A stretch of 5,531 nt of DNA from Deltaproteobacteria bacterium (GTDB taxonomy: Bacteria; Desulfobacterota_B; Binatia; UBA9968), in the NCBI GenBank assembly GCA_027297485.1, contig JAPUHZ010000218.1:1-5531 (forward strand). The letters run 5' to 3'. Positions within the stretch are counted from its first letter, which is position 1; every line of letters begins with the position of its first letter. The notes beneath the pieces are model-generated. The model saw only the letters and a program-made list of their open reading frames with translations, was not told the DNA's origin and did no database searches. The position numbers were made by a program, and so were the translations under genes. Below are positions 5,525 through 5,531 of this stretch, in pieces.

Positions 5525-5531
5525 ACTTACT

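Noticed and set aside
5255..5531. tRNA-Arg 3' end as an attachment site of an integrated element
   Set aside because: No second copy of the tRNA 3' end and no integrase gene occur in the window.

Overview
This window is ordinary bacterial DNA of intermediate GC content. It carries two divergently transcribed gene sets, a tRNA gene, and an unexplained structured stretch at the right end. Three features are compatible with an uncultured, metabolically versatile Gram-negative bacterium, perhaps of the Desulfobacterota (former Deltaproteobacteria): a UbiD-type decarboxylase joined to a molybdenum-hydroxylase iron-sulfur subunit, a LysM protein with a cleavable signal peptide, and a CCA-encoding tRNA-Arg. 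That placement is inference from gene content only.

Left part, minus strand (1-1900). A UbiD-family, prenylated-FMN-type decarboxylase (245-1900) is followed 4 bases after its stop codon by the start of a CoxS/XdhC-like [2Fe-2S] subunit, which the window edge cuts off (1-240). The pair looks like the start of a catabolic operon in which decarboxylation or carboxylation of an aromatic or heteroaromatic acid is linked to a molybdenum hydroxylase. The substrate cannot be read from the sequence.

Middle, plus strand (2018-5160). cysS (cysteinyl-tRNA synthetase, all signature motifs and zinc ligands present) overlaps by 16 bases a gene for an exported protein. That protein has two N-terminal LysM modules, and its C-terminal 350 residues appear to be two diverged copies of one module that I do not recognise. 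The 117 bases between the UbiD gene and cysS must hold both promoters; only a weak candidate for the UbiD side is visible.

Right part (5161-5531). A good sigma-70-like promoter begins 3 bases after the LysM stop codon and drives tRNA-Arg(UCG) (5202-5278). The last 250 bases contain no open reading frame of note. They do hold a promoter-like pair (5339-5368) followed by a long imperfect inverted repeat (about 5387-5524). Its core can fold into a 27-base-pair stem in which every internal mismatch is a G-A opposition, including two tandem GA/AG motifs. This looks more like a structured RNA (leader or small RNA) than a terminator. I could not match it to a known class, and it is the most interesting item in the window.
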